From: an uncultured Bacteroidota bacterium
Lineage (GTDB): Bacteria > Bacteroidota > Bacteroidia > 2-12-FULL-35-15
Assembly (NCBI GenBank): GCA_903926385.1
Contig: CAIYIS010000053.1
Location: 1 to 64,000 of the forward strand
Direction of reading: 5' to 3'
Length of the DNA stretch: 64,000 nt
Shown: one piece after another, positions 37,883 through 46,831 of the stretch
Position numbering within the stretch: the stretch's first letter is position 1
How the letters are laid out: every line of letters starts with the position of its first letter
Program-made: the position numbers and the translations under genes
Notes under the pieces: model-generated
What the model was told of the DNA's origin: nothing
The model's input: only the letters and a program-made list of their open reading frames with translations
Database searches by the model: none

Positions 37883-38713
37883 CTATTTTAATATAAAAGA
37901 CAAGGACCAATCACCTTTTTCCTTTTTAAGTTTTTCTTGTTTTTCTTTGATTAAAATCCAAGCGGCATTATCAAATTCGTTAACACTCATATTCAAATTA
38001 TGTTTGTTTAAATTAACTAATAAGACTTCATTTAAAACATTATAGAACGCGATATAATCTTTGTAAACCGATACATTGATTTCTGGGAAAAGTAATAGTA
38101 AAAGTTCAGCGACTTTGCTATCATAAATTGGATACTCATTATTAAACTGATGATAAAATTTTGTGACGAATGAATATGAATTCCTGTTTGAGGCTGTTTT
38201 TAGTGCCTTGCAAAAATCTATAATATTTCTCGCATCTACTTCTTTATTATTGATCCTCTCATATAACTTTAGATTTTTTGACCAATTCTGTTCAATAAAG
38301 TTTGTCATTTTCCAAACGCCAGATTTATCTATGTCATAATTTAAGCCCGCACTATAAAAGGAATCTAAACAAGTTACAAAACACATTATATCATCGAAAG
38401 AAGGATTGGGATTGTTTTTGATTTTATCTCTAAATGTAAAAATTATTGTTTCATTACAATGATAATGTTTGTACCTTTTTTCATTATGATATCTTTCTAA
38501 TGAAATTCTTAAGTGTTTAACTAGGTTTTCAATTTCATTTGTTTTAGAATAACTTCTTCTAAACATTTCATGGAGAATTTCTATATAATCTAAACCACCA
38601 ATTTTGTCTTGGTTTAATAACATGGTAAGTGTTTCTTCTAATGCTTCTATCGATTGATTTTCGAAGTACTTAATCATATTTTCTTCTGGAGTATGTTTTT
38701 TATAGTCGTACAT
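37883..38713 (-). CDS. Uncharacterised protein of the type IIG/GIY-YIG operon
   Basis: This 276-residue soluble, mostly helical protein has no signal peptide. I do not recognise the family. The most distinctive segment is SFVTKFYHQFNNEYPIYDSKVAELL (residues about 180-205), a Y-P-I-Y-D-S block reminiscent of sequences seen in proteins linked to restriction systems. That link is recall only. It is the third gene of a minus-strand set after the type IIG enzyme and the GIY-YIG protein, with a 104-base gap before it. It might assist or regulate the system. Its stop lies next to dispersed repeat C. Confidence 0.7.
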   Translation of the reverse strand: MYDYKKHTPEENMIKYFENQSIEALEETLTMLLNQDKIGGLDYIEILHEMFRRSYSKTNEIENLVKHLRISLERYHNEKRYKHYHCNETIIFTFRDKIKNNPNPSFDDIMCFVTCLDSFYSAGLNYDIDKSGVWKMTNFIEQNWSKNLKLYERINNKEVDARNIIDFCKALKTASNRNSYSFVTKFYHQFNNEYPIYDSKVAELLLLLFPEINVSVYKDYIAFYNVLNEVLLVNLNKHNLNMSVNEFDNAAWILIKEKQEKLKKEKGDWSLSFILK

Positions 38714-38817
38714 TTTATTTGATTTTATTTATTAATAAAGTAAAAATTCGGTTAATCTGCATACTGTAGGACACCATCCAAACTACACTAAGACTTCGCA
38801 TTTCGCCAAGGTGGAGG

Positions 38818-39501
38818 CTATGAATTAGCTACGCTTCCCTTATTTTCAATGATAATTGTCTTTACTTTTTCATAAGGAATTTCAAACCACTCTCTTCTTT
38901 TACGTAATTCATTATATTTTACATGAAGTTCCTTTTCAAGAGAAATATAATTTTCTGATTTTATAAAACCAATAAGAAATGTGTCATGAGGAGAAGATGT
39001 TTCAATTCTCTTCTGTCTGCGTATAAAATTGGTATCAGAAGAATAACCAATCTTCACAAGGTTATCAGATTCTTTAAGTCCAATAAAATAAACATAACCA
39101 ATTCTGTTATTTTCAGTTCTTATTTTTGTTACAATTTTTTTTCTAACAATTAAAGTTTCATATTCATCCCATGCAAATTGCAAACACATTAGAGGGCTAA
39201 TAGTGATTGTGAAATCTTCACGTAATTTATGGCCAATTTCATTTTCTAAATCAAGTTGTTTCTTTTTGAGTTCAGTATCAGATTCTGTATGCTGATGAAA
39301 GAAATTATGGCTTTCATAATTATCGCTGATGTATTTCCAAATATCTTCATAATTAGCAGACATCGAAAGAAAACCCTTTTCGATTGTTACTTTTGTATCA
39401 AAAGCAACATCTCCAATTATATCATTCCGCTCTGACTGTTGAATTAACCAATTAATAAATTTGGGATTGCCGTCTTTATATTTGTCCGTTTTGAAATCCA
39501 T
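38818..39501 (-). CDS. YozE/SAM-like plus T5orf172-type GIY-YIG nuclease protein
   Basis: This is a 227-residue two-domain protein. Residues about 13-60 (FINWLIQQSERNDIIGDVAFD then NYEDIWKYISDNYESH) match the YozE SAM-like pattern by eye. Residues about 143-220 are a GIY-YIG domain of the T5orf172/MUG113 type (GYVYFIGLKESDNLVKIGYS, RRQKRIETSSP, EKELHVKY, REWFEI) with the tyrosines, Arg and terminal Glu-Trp-Phe block present. It probably binds and may cut DNA. It starts 33 bases after the type IIG gene on the same strand, so it is co-transcribed and probably part of the same defence unit. Confidence 0.82.
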   Translation of the reverse strand: MDFKTDKYKDGNPKFINWLIQQSERNDIIGDVAFDTKVTIEKGFLSMSANYEDIWKYISDNYESHNFFHQHTESDTELKKKQLDLENEIGHKLREDFTITISPLMCLQFAWDEYETLIVRKKIVTKIRTENNRIGYVYFIGLKESDNLVKIGYSSDTNFIRRQKRIETSSPHDTFLIGFIKSENYISLEKELHVKYNELRKRREWFEIPYEKVKTIIIENKGSVANS

Positions 39502-39534
39502 AGTATTACTTTACCTTTAGAATTATTGGTTATT

Positions 39535-42500
39535 TTATTTAGTTCCTTCTACAATTATAATTTCTTCGGGTGTTAAATCGTAGAGATTGTAAACCATTTT
39601 ATCAATTAACTCATCGGTATCTTTTATTTTATTTGCAATGGCGATGGCCTTTTGAGATTCGGAATTGAAATAATCTTCCCATTCGGCTTCTTGAGCTAAT
39701 GTAAGTTTGATTTTCTTTTTTGCTAATTCTTTAATAAAATCTGAATAAGACAAAAAATACCAATCTTGAAGTTTGTTTGACAACTCTATTAATTCGAATT
39801 TTCGTTCTAACGTTCTTTTGAATTTAGAGGAAAGTTCTTGTAACTCTTTATTGAGGGAAAGCATTTGGTCGGCTTTCTCGATGAAGGGTTGTTGGGATTC
39901 AATATTATTCAACTTGGGCAAAGGGAATGGCTCCAAGTATTTCGTTTTAAACCTAAAATAACCACCTCTTAAAACGGCACCTGTACATTGAAGAAAGTAC
40001 CAAAACAACGAAGAATTCAATATTGTCAACCAAAATTTGTTATCCTCTCTAATTGAATTTTTCTTTACTAAAGAATAAACCTGAGTATTGTGAAAATGCT
40101 TATTAAAATCAAGGGTCATATTTCCTTTAAATGATGTTTCAGGAGTAATAATTTTCTTTTGTTCGAACAATGAAATTTCTCTTGATCTATGCAAGCTATA
40201 CCAAGCTTTTGGATTCGTTTTATATCTTATTTTCTTTTCAATCAACTCTTCTTTGAACGGTAAAATATAATTGTAAGCTAAAGGAAAAGTTGATTTGAAA
40301 TACTCCTCTTCGATTGGAATAGTTTTACCTTTATTTTCATAATGAGGATAAAAGCAATAGTAATATATAGTTAATGGTTGATATTTTTTTACGTCTTCGC
40401 CCTTTAAAAGTGGCTTCATAATTTCAGCCTCAATACATACTGGCTGTCTTGTTTTTTCGGAATAACCGATGAATTTACCTTCAATTATGTTTCCTTTCAT
40501 TAAAAATATATCATCGCCAACAGAAACTATACCTTGACTTATATTCTCAAAAACATCTTTAATTGTTTGAGGTTGCAATTTTAATTTATTCAATAAACTT
40601 TCATCACCACTACTATTTAAATTCCATTTCCCATTTGAAAGGTAATTGTACCCAATTATATCAAAATTGATGTTGTCAAATATATTTGATGGAACTATTT
40701 GTTTGAAATTAATATCAATGTTGTTTTTGGATAAGTTAACAATACAAGTGTAAGTAGACGCATCTGCAAAAACCATTTCAGAACCAAAATGTAAAATACT
40801 ATTAACTGCTTTTCTAGAGGCAAGAAAGTCTCGTATCCCTTCACCAAAATCACTTATAAGAAACTTATGAGGTAAGATAAATGAAACTACACCTTTATTA
40901 TTTATTAATGAAAATGCCCTTTCCATAAATAATACATAAATATCAAATCTACCTGTTGCCGATTGGAACTTTTTTTCATAATACAAAGTTTCAATTTCGA
41001 AATTTTCTCTTAAACCTTGAACTCTAAGATAAGGCGGATTTCCAATAATTACATCGAAGCCGTGTTTTTCGAAACCTTTGCTATTAGCACCATAAGAGTA
41101 AGGTGCAGGAGGCTCTGCTAAACCAAGAGGAGGAAAACCTTCATCTCCATCAGAAGTTACATTTTCAATAGTGCCTTTTTTCGTATTTTTATATCTTGGA
41201 AATACTTTTGGGAATTCGGCAAACCAGTCGAATGCTTTTTCGCCTGCCACTGAAACATCATCAATTAGAGAGTTTCCGCATTTGATGTTATTATTAAGAT
41301 TGTTTAGTTTGCGGTCTTTGTGGGCAGTGCGAAGCCAAAGCGAAAGCTTTGCAATTTCGACAGACTCTTCGTTTATATCTACTCCAAATAAATTATTTTC
41401 GAGAATACTGTTTTCGATGTCGGAATATTGAATGGATGCACCAAGAAGTTTGGCGGTGAGTTCATCGAGATAAGCGTGTTCTTTGATTAAAAACTCGAGA
41501 GCCTGATTGAGGAACGCACCAGAACCACAAGCCGGGTCGCAAATGGTGATGCCAAGAAGCCACTCGCGATATTGCTTTAGTTTATCATCGAGAGATTTTA
41601 CAATTTCTTTTTTTCGATTCTTACGCCCTTTAGCAAACTCTTCTTCGATGATACCGAATTCTATCTTCTTTTCGGTGCAAAGTTTACCGACTGTGTTTTC
41701 GACAATGTATTTTGTGATGTATTTGGGTGTGTAAAACACACCATCTTTTTTGCGTTTGGTTTTGGCTGAATCGATTGTTTTACCTTCTATTTCGGAGGTG
41801 ATTTCTTCGATTTGATTTAAAGAGTTTTCGAAAATATGACCAAGAATATTAACATCAATTTCGGATTGAAAATCGTATTCGGAAATTATTTTAGTGTGGC
41901 GAAAAAGAATATCATCATCAATTTTTACATTGTCGAGCACTTCATCAGCAATGAACAAACCTCCATTGTAAGCGTATATATCGTGGAGTTTGCCTTTATA
42001 TCCGGTGTTCATGTAACCAAAATATTTTTGGAAGCGAGAATAGAGCGAAACATAATTATCCAATTCGTTGAGTTGTTCCCATTGAGTAAGAATGGAACGA
42101 ATGGAGTTAGGAGGCAATAGCAAACGGTCTTCGGCAAAAAAGATGAAGAGGAAACGGTCTAAAAGTTTTTGTGTTTTTTTGAATAAAAGAAGTTTGTTGT
42201 GTTGTGGATTGTTGAGTAAAAGATTTGCAAAAAGTTGTTCTTTGAATGTAGAATAATCTTTGTAGAGTTGCTTTGTAATAGTGTCCTCTTTGGAAAGAGA
42301 TAGTTCTTTTATTTTCTTTGGAATGTTGTTTTGAATATTGTTTAATTCTAAACAAAGCCAAAGTAAATTGAATTGGTCGGCAGTAAGAGTAAAGAGATTG
42401 AATTCTAAATATTCGGTTGTGTTGTCGATATAAAAACGAAGCTTTTCGAAATTAGAGGTAATGATATATGTGCAATCGGGTTGATTGTTTTTATAACCGA

Positions 42501-42855
42501 AGGCTTGTGTTTCAATTTTGTCAAGGTCGGTTGTTTCAGTTCCTTTTAGTTCGATTACGGCAATTGCCTTGTTGTTGATTATGATTGCACCGTCTGCTTT
42601 CTTGCTGTTGGTGGTGTTTTTGAGTTCGGTTGTTAAGTTGAAGTTGGGTGTTGGGTTTTTGGTATATCCAAGAATGTTTACAAATAAATCAATAAGGAAC
42701 TCGCCTTGGTATTGCTCTTCTTTGGATTCGCGAATGTTTTCTTGAATTTGTGAATTATGAAAATGGGCTTTGAATTTAGAGTATGCCACTGCTACCTCTT
42801 GAGTATTGAGGTCGGAGAGGTATTTGTTTAGAACAGAATTTTGAAATAATGACAT
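39535..42855 (-). CDS. Type IIG restriction-modification enzyme (Eco57I-like)
   Basis: This 1106-residue single-chain enzyme combines restriction and methylation. An N-terminal PD-(D/E)xK-like nuclease (about 25-190) has ADGAIIINNKAIAVIELKGT. A helical region follows, then an N6-adenine methyltransferase with CDPACGSGAFLNQALEFL (motif I, near 440) and GNPPYLRVQG (motif IV, near 604). A TaqI-like C-terminal specificity region completes it. The ATG at 42855 is used. An upstream TTG at 42870 overlaps the -7 box (42868-42875), so it cannot be the start. It is the first gene of the island operon, followed by the GIY-YIG gene. Confidence 0.93.
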   Translation of the reverse strand: MSLFQNSVLNKYLSDLNTQEVAVAYSKFKAHFHNSQIQENIRESKEEQYQGEFLIDLFVNILGYTKNPTPNFNLTTELKNTTNSKKADGAIIINNKAIAVIELKGTETTDLDKIETQAFGYKNNQPDCTYIITSNFEKLRFYIDNTTEYLEFNLFTLTADQFNLLWLCLELNNIQNNIPKKIKELSLSKEDTITKQLYKDYSTFKEQLFANLLLNNPQHNKLLLFKKTQKLLDRFLFIFFAEDRLLLPPNSIRSILTQWEQLNELDNYVSLYSRFQKYFGYMNTGYKGKLHDIYAYNGGLFIADEVLDNVKIDDDILFRHTKIISEYDFQSEIDVNILGHIFENSLNQIEEITSEIEGKTIDSAKTKRKKDGVFYTPKYITKYIVENTVGKLCTEKKIEFGIIEEEFAKGRKNRKKEIVKSLDDKLKQYREWLLGITICDPACGSGAFLNQALEFLIKEHAYLDELTAKLLGASIQYSDIENSILENNLFGVDINEESVEIAKLSLWLRTAHKDRKLNNLNNNIKCGNSLIDDVSVAGEKAFDWFAEFPKVFPRYKNTKKGTIENVTSDGDEGFPPLGLAEPPAPYSYGANSKGFEKHGFDVIIGNPPYLRVQGLRENFEIETLYYEKKFQSATGRFDIYVLFMERAFSLINNKGVVSFILPHKFLISDFGEGIRDFLASRKAVNSILHFGSEMVFADASTYTCIVNLSKNNIDINFKQIVPSNIFDNINFDIIGYNYLSNGKWNLNSSGDESLLNKLKLQPQTIKDVFENISQGIVSVGDDIFLMKGNIIEGKFIGYSEKTRQPVCIEAEIMKPLLKGEDVKKYQPLTIYYYCFYPHYENKGKTIPIEEEYFKSTFPLAYNYILPFKEELIEKKIRYKTNPKAWYSLHRSREISLFEQKKIITPETSFKGNMTLDFNKHFHNTQVYSLVKKNSIREDNKFWLTILNSSLFWYFLQCTGAVLRGGYFRFKTKYLEPFPLPKLNNIESQQPFIEKADQMLSLNKELQELSSKFKRTLERKFELIELSNKLQDWYFLSYSDFIKELAKKKIKLTLAQEAEWEDYFNSESQKAIAIANKIKDTDELIDKMVYNLYDLTPEEIIIVEGTK

Positions 42856-42867
42856 AGAGATTTTTTT

Positions 42868-42875
42868 CAAAAGTA
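42868..42875 (-). promoter_or_regulatory. -7 box (TACTTTTG) of the type IIG operon
   Basis: This is an exact TAnnTTTG match on the minus strand, 12 bases before the ATG at 42855. It decides the start codon, because the in-frame TTG at 42870 lies within it. Confidence 0.6.
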
Positions 42876-43067
42876 ATATAAATTGAATAAGTGAAAAAAT
42901 AATTTACTGACGAGTGGGGATAAAAGAGGGATAAAAGTGGGTAAAAAGAGGGGTGTGTTGAAAAAAAATTTTAGGGGTGGTTTTTGGGGGTATTTTGGAT
43001 AAAAAAATGAATGTAAGGAGGGCTGAAATGCGCATAAATAAAGTGAGAGAATGGGGTGAATTGGGGA

Positions 43068-43083
43068 TGTGATTTACATCACA
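43068..43083 (+). promoter_or_regulatory. CRP-like palindrome TGTGA-N6-TCACA
   Basis: This perfect 5+6+5 palindrome is identical to the classic CRP consensus. It overlaps a second inverted repeat (TTTACAT ... ATGTAAA, 43073-43092). It lies about 73 bases upstream of the -7 box of the orphan gene and could regulate either divergent gene. Confidence 0.5.
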
Positions 43084-43119
43084 TAATGTAAAGGGCTAGG
43101 TAGTTAGGAGAAAAATAAA

Positions 43120-43149
43120 TTTGGTGAATAAAAAAAAGTTTTATTTTTG
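43120..43149 (+). promoter_or_regulatory. Promoter: -33 TTTG and -7 TATTTTTG
   Basis: TTTG at 43120-43123 and TATTTTTG at 43142-43149 are separated by 18 bases, close to the Bacteroidota vegetative consensus. The ATG follows at 43204. Confidence 0.65.
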
Positions 43150-43203
43150 CGGTGTCGTTTTAAAGACAAAAAAATAATTATAAATCATTAAACAAAAAAC
43201 AAG

Positions 43204-44157
43204 ATGGCAAATGAAGTAAAAGCAATTTACGGCTGTGCACAAAAGGATTTGTATAGCGGTATTAGATTATTATGTAAACATTATGGAGATGACCAAGGTG
43301 ATTTTCATAGTTACAAGGCTAAGTACACTCTGACCTGGGGGACAGACCTGGAGCAAGCAGTGAAAGACGCGGAGGCACTACCGGACAGTGTGTCGCTGGA
43401 TGCTATAGCAGAAGCAATGAGGCCGGATTTGTTATTAAAATCGGAAGATGTAATTGACGATTTTAAGAAAACGATGGGGTATATAGATGAATTATACACG
43501 AACGCTGATGAAAGGAGAGCGCAATATTTAATAGCCGGGTATAATTATTTTGTAGGAGCGGAGGCTCATGATTGGGAAAGTGTGAAACAGTTGGGAGTAA
43601 AAAATGTGGGTTATGTAACAGGTAATGCAACTGCATTGGAAATGGGAGGAATTAATATGCCTACTGGATTTCCGGCAGATGCACTAACACATTCGAATGC
43701 TTTTGGAACGCAATATTTGTCGTATTTGAATGCTAGGGGAACAGGAACATCGACATCGGCAAAAATATCTGCGAATAATGCAATAACGATTACATCAAGG
43801 GGATTGATGAGGGATGCAAGTCTTGGTGTGTATCCGAGAAATGCTACGATGAAAGACCGTTATATTTGGGATTCGATAATGGTAATGATAAATCCGGAAG
43901 TGGCAGGAATGGATGGTTATGTTCAGGATGCTGTAAGCAGTGTGATGATAGAGGGTGCGGAAGTGAGTATGAAAATGGCGGGAAGTCCTGCAATACTTAC
44001 TAAAACGGATGCGAACGGAAGGTATGGAATAACTGGTATAACTGCTGGTGAGTATACTTATACTATAACTATGGCAGGTTATAAAACTATAACCGGAACG
44101 ATAACTGTAAAACTAAGAACTGTGAGCAGAAGGAATTTTAATATGGTGATGGTGTAG
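43204..44157 (+). CDS. Orphan protein with C-terminal carboxypeptidase-regulatory-like domain
   Basis: This 317-residue protein has no signal peptide. Residues about 1-235 are of unknown fold: helical and Asp/Glu-rich at first (LEQAVKDAEALPDSVSLDAI, SEDVIDDFKKTM), then Thr/Ser/Asn-rich. Residues about 240-317 look like a carboxypeptidase-regulatory beta-sandwich (ILTKTDANGRYGITGITAGEYTYTIT), a domain normally found outside the cytoplasm. The mismatch suggests a non-classical export route or a cytoplasmic use of the fold. It has a good promoter and a CRP-like site upstream. Dispersed repeat A begins on its stop codon, and a terminator follows. Confidence 0.72.
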   Translation: MANEVKAIYGCAQKDLYSGIRLLCKHYGDDQGDFHSYKAKYTLTWGTDLEQAVKDAEALPDSVSLDAIAEAMRPDLLLKSEDVIDDFKKTMGYIDELYTNADERRAQYLIAGYNYFVGAEAHDWESVKQLGVKNVGYVTGNATALEMGGINMPTGFPADALTHSNAFGTQYLSYLNARGTGTSTSAKISANNAITITSRGLMRDASLGVYPRNATMKDRYIWDSIMVMINPEVAGMDGYVQDAVSSVMIEGAEVSMKMAGSPAILTKTDANGRYGITGITAGEYTYTITMAGYKTITGTITVKLRTVSRRNFNMVMV

Positions 44158-44219
44158 ATTTGAGTATTGAGATGTGGTTCTTTACGAAATACGAATAGTA
44201 GGAATTTACGAATGAGGGA
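44155..44219 (+). repeat. Dispersed repeat A, copy 2
   Basis: This copy begins on the TAG stop codon of the orphan gene (TAGATTTGAG) and contains TTTACGAAATACGAAT and AATTTACGAAT, like the copy at 37156-37223. Confidence 0.7.
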
Positions 44220-44220
44220 A

Positions 44221-44251
44221 GCTCCGAGCAGAAATGTTCGGGGCTTTTTTT
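44221..44251 (+). terminator. Intrinsic terminator, dispersed family
   Basis: The left arm is GCTCCGA, the loop GCAGAAATGT and the right arm TCGGGGC (one G-U pair), followed by seven T residues. It is the same element as at 2802, 46741 and 47021. Confidence 0.85.
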
Positions 44252-44810
44252 GTGAGAGTTATTATAGTATATCTGTGAAAGTAACGAATGTTAAAGGGAT
44301 TTCGGGAATCAATCATACGATTGACGGGATTGATTTTAGACTGAATCCACTGTTTTCAGTAACACAAAAGCCCGATGCAAAACCACAAAAAACTAATCAA
44401 AAACAAAGAATTAAAAAAGTACCAACTATTTTGGAAAAGGTCACCGAGTCCTGTTTTTCCCCCTTCAGGTTTAGGGAGTGCTTCTATGTATAACCGACTT
44501 GAAACCTGTGGAAACCATCGAGGTGTTCTAGCACCCAAAAAAGTTGATACCGCGACAAAATTACAAAAACCTAGATATAATCAAAGAAAACTTGCTCTGA
44601 AAAGGGTTGGATTTTTTTTGGGGAATATTATTAATATTATATTTGTGGGGTGAATATAATTTGAATTGTTAAATCATTAAGGCGGGACGCCTTGTTAAAT
44701 GGGACGTAGCGGGACGCTACGCCCAACGGGGGACGCCACAGAAAAGGAAACACGAGCGAAACACGCTCGAGTTTGCGGGGAGAAGTTAAACAAAGCAGAA
44801 AAATGAAATT
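44252..44810. other. Gene-free region with repeat C
   Basis: I see no supported gene. Two overlapping open frames near 44356-44653 have no recognisable features. The region includes dispersed repeat C at 44686-44727 and runs up to the next exported protein. Confidence 0.5.
44686..44727 (+). repeat. 42-bp dispersed repeat C, copy 2
   Basis: This is the same orientation and 40 of 42 positions of the copy at 37837-37878, including the GTAGC/GCTAC hairpin. The pair brackets the type IIG operon and the orphan gene. Confidence 0.85.
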
Positions 44811-45248
44811 ATGAAAACAACTTTTACACTTTTAGCGGTTATTCTTTCAACTTCAATAACTCTTGTCGGACAAAGTTTGATTGGTATGAAAAAAGATTAC
44901 ATTGACAAGGATATGAAAAGTATGGGAGGGAAATTTGAAAAGGAAATAACCGAACAGTTTTCAAAACAGATATGGAAAAATGTTTTGTCATATTCTTATA
45001 CTTCCCCAGTGCCATTGGAAGAAACTTATTTCTTTGATTCGTTAAATGTTGCGACAGAAGTAATGTATAACGTTTATGAACCAGACAGAATGATGTCAGA
45101 TATTAAAGACTATAATGAAAAATATATTAAGACAGGCGAATTCTCTTGGATAATGTATCAAAGAAATCAAAAACTTTCTGTATCCCTAACACCAAGAGAA
45201 GACGGAAATTATATAGTTGTGTTTGAATTATTGAGTAAATCAAAATGA
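44811..45248 (+). CDS. Small exported protein of unknown function
   Basis: This 145-residue protein has a signal peptide (about residues 1-20, ending LVGQ). The mature part is charged and mixed alpha/beta, with no recognised motif. It lies five bases before the next frame and 22 bases before that gene's likely start, so the two are probably an operon. The absence of a T9SS tail suggests a periplasmic protein. It belongs to a run of three unknown exported or membrane proteins on the right side of the island. Confidence 0.65.
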   Translation: MKTTFTLLAVILSTSITLVGQSLIGMKKDYIDKDMKSMGGKFEKEITEQFSKQIWKNVLSYSYTSPVPLEETYFFDSLNVATEVMYNVYEPDRMMSDIKDYNEKYIKTGEFSWIMYQRNQKLSVSLTPREDGNYIVVFELLSKSK

Positions 45249-45270
45249 AACTATGAATAACAAAACAGAA

Positions 45271-46362
45271 ATGAAGAAGTATATATTTATTTTAATTTTT
45301 ACATTTAAAACATTTTTTGTTTTAACTCAAACAACCAAACCTCTACAAACGAAATTTCAACTAGAACCTATAACAGGAATAAAACAATTAGATATTGATA
45401 AAGGTTTTTTAGGTATTCAATTAGAATCTCCATTTGTAAAGTTTAATAATTATGAATTAGCAAAAGTTTATGAAAATGATGATGGAGGGAAAGAATATGT
45501 TTATGATTATTCTAAGATTCCTTCCTTTAAATCCTTCATTGTAAATGGTGGCAATTTTACATTTACATTAGGGAAGCTATCGTCCTTTTCAATGTTATTT
45601 AGTAAAACACCTGTCGGTTCGTTTGATACTTTAGAAAATTACTTTACACTTAAATATGGAACTCCAACTTTAATTATTAATCAATTTACTCGGATGGACG
45701 AGCAAAAGAATTATGCCAAAGAAGAAGTTTGGGAAACAGAAGATTATAAACTTAATGTTATTAAATTAAAAGGGGAACGTCAAAGTTTTACAGAAAAGGA
45801 ATATTTTCGCGGGGAAATAGAAATAATTTCAAAAAAGTTAGTTAGTGAAAAAAAGAAAAAGGATGAGGAGAAAAAAAATAATGTAGAAAAAGAATTTCAA
45901 ACAAGAGTTGGTAAAGGAAATTCAACGTTTAATGTAACAATACCTTTCCTTGAAATCCTTTTAAAAAGTGGGGTTACAAAGAAAAAATTCGAGAGCATTT
46001 TGCCTGATTTTATTTTAGTAGATAGTGCAGTTACATTTAGCCATAATCCTGAAACGGACGAATGGGATACTCCCAGTTCAACTATTTATAGTTATATGGT
46101 TACTTACAAAAAGGAACAATTCTCCATTAATTTAGAACTATATGCTTCAAAAAAATATCAGAGTATAAAAATTAATATTGATAGCCATCCGAATTGGCTA
46201 AATACAAAACAAGAAATTGCTCAAGGTGCATATTTTACAAGTTACAACTTGACACACATTTTTCAAATACCTACATTTAAGACGAAAAGAGATGACCATT
46301 TTATTTTAAAATTTAACGAATATCCAAATTCAACACGAATAGAAATTTCTTACGGAAAATAA
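45271..46362 (+). CDS. Exported protein of unknown function
   Basis: This 363-residue protein starts with the signal peptide MKKYIFILIFTFKTFFVLTQ at 45271. An in-frame ATG at 45253 would add six residues and cannot be excluded. The middle carries a charged stretch (about 190-210, EKKKKDEEKKNN). The rest alternates strands and helices with no family I recognise. It is probably co-transcribed with 44811-45248. It has no sorting tail or lipobox. Confidence 0.68.
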   Translation: MKKYIFILIFTFKTFFVLTQTTKPLQTKFQLEPITGIKQLDIDKGFLGIQLESPFVKFNNYELAKVYENDDGGKEYVYDYSKIPSFKSFIVNGGNFTFTLGKLSSFSMLFSKTPVGSFDTLENYFTLKYGTPTLIINQFTRMDEQKNYAKEEVWETEDYKLNVIKLKGERQSFTEKEYFRGEIEIISKKLVSEKKKKDEEKKNNVEKEFQTRVGKGNSTFNVTIPFLEILLKSGVTKKKFESILPDFILVDSAVTFSHNPETDEWDTPSSTIYSYMVTYKKEQFSINLELYASKKYQSIKINIDSHPNWLNTKQEIAQGAYFTSYNLTHIFQIPTFKTKRDDHFILKFNEYPNSTRIEISYGK

Positions 46363-46385
46363 ATTGAATCACTGAGAAAAAAAAT

Positions 46386-46655
46386 ATGATAACTAATTGC
46401 GCACCCTATTTATTTTTTATTGGATTCCTTCTGCAAATGCGCGGAAGCCATTTACTTTACAAATTTGGATTTCCACCTAATGTAGAGCCTTTTGGAAATG
46501 CCTATTTGTATTCACCACCAACAACAGATGAATTAGCTAAACACAACAAATATTTAAAAAAGAACAAAAGAGGATTCACTTTGCTATTGACCGGATTTAT
46601 TTTTCAGTTTCCGTTTACTTTCATAAGTTGTTTCCCGAAATTTAGTTTATGTTAA
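46386..46655 (+). CDS. Small membrane protein of unknown function
   Basis: This 89-residue protein has two hydrophobic segments (about 5-20 and 65-84) separated by a polar linker (YSPPTTDELAKHNKYLKKNKRG). It starts 24 bases after the preceding exported protein and ends the three-gene run. No function is assigned. Its small size makes the call less certain than its neighbours. Confidence 0.5.
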   Translation: MITNCAPYLFFIGFLLQMRGSHLLYKFGFPPNVEPFGNAYLYSPPTTDELAKHNKYLKKNKRGFTLLLTGFIFQFPFTFISCFPKFSLC

Positions 46656-46740
46656 CAAGAAAAAAATAACGAAACGATAACATAAGTAGCCATTGAACAC
46701 CGCCTTTTTAAAGCAAAACTAAAACAAAAATAATTTTAAA

Positions 46741-46770
46741 CCTCCGTTCAGCTATGTTCGGAGTTTTTTT
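46741..46770 (+). terminator. Terminator-family hairpin, diverged copy
   Basis: The arms CCTCCG and CGGAG, with the conserved ATGTTCGGAG right half, are followed by seven T residues. The left arm and loop differ from the other copies. It lies about 85 bases after the small membrane protein. Confidence 0.7.
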
Positions 46771-46831
46771 ATGAAAGAAATATAACCTCCAAACTCGCAA
46801 AGGAGCGAGTTCGGAGGGGAGGAATATGTCA

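Larger units (their letters stand above)
42876..43203. other. Divergent intergenic region of the island
   Basis: This stretch separates the minus-strand type IIG operon from the plus-strand orphan gene. It is AT- and G-run-rich and holds a CRP-like palindrome, an overlapping TTTACAT/ATGTAAA inverted repeat and a full promoter. No further gene is seen. Confidence 0.6.

Noticed and set aside
42856-42870. TTG start for the type IIG enzyme
   Set aside because: The codon lies inside the -7 box at 42868-42875, so it would not be transcribed; the ATG at 42855 is used.
44356-44653. Overlapping open frames in the island (two strands, about 60-108 codons)
   Set aside because: They have no recognisable motif, no promoter and overlap each other; they look like chance.
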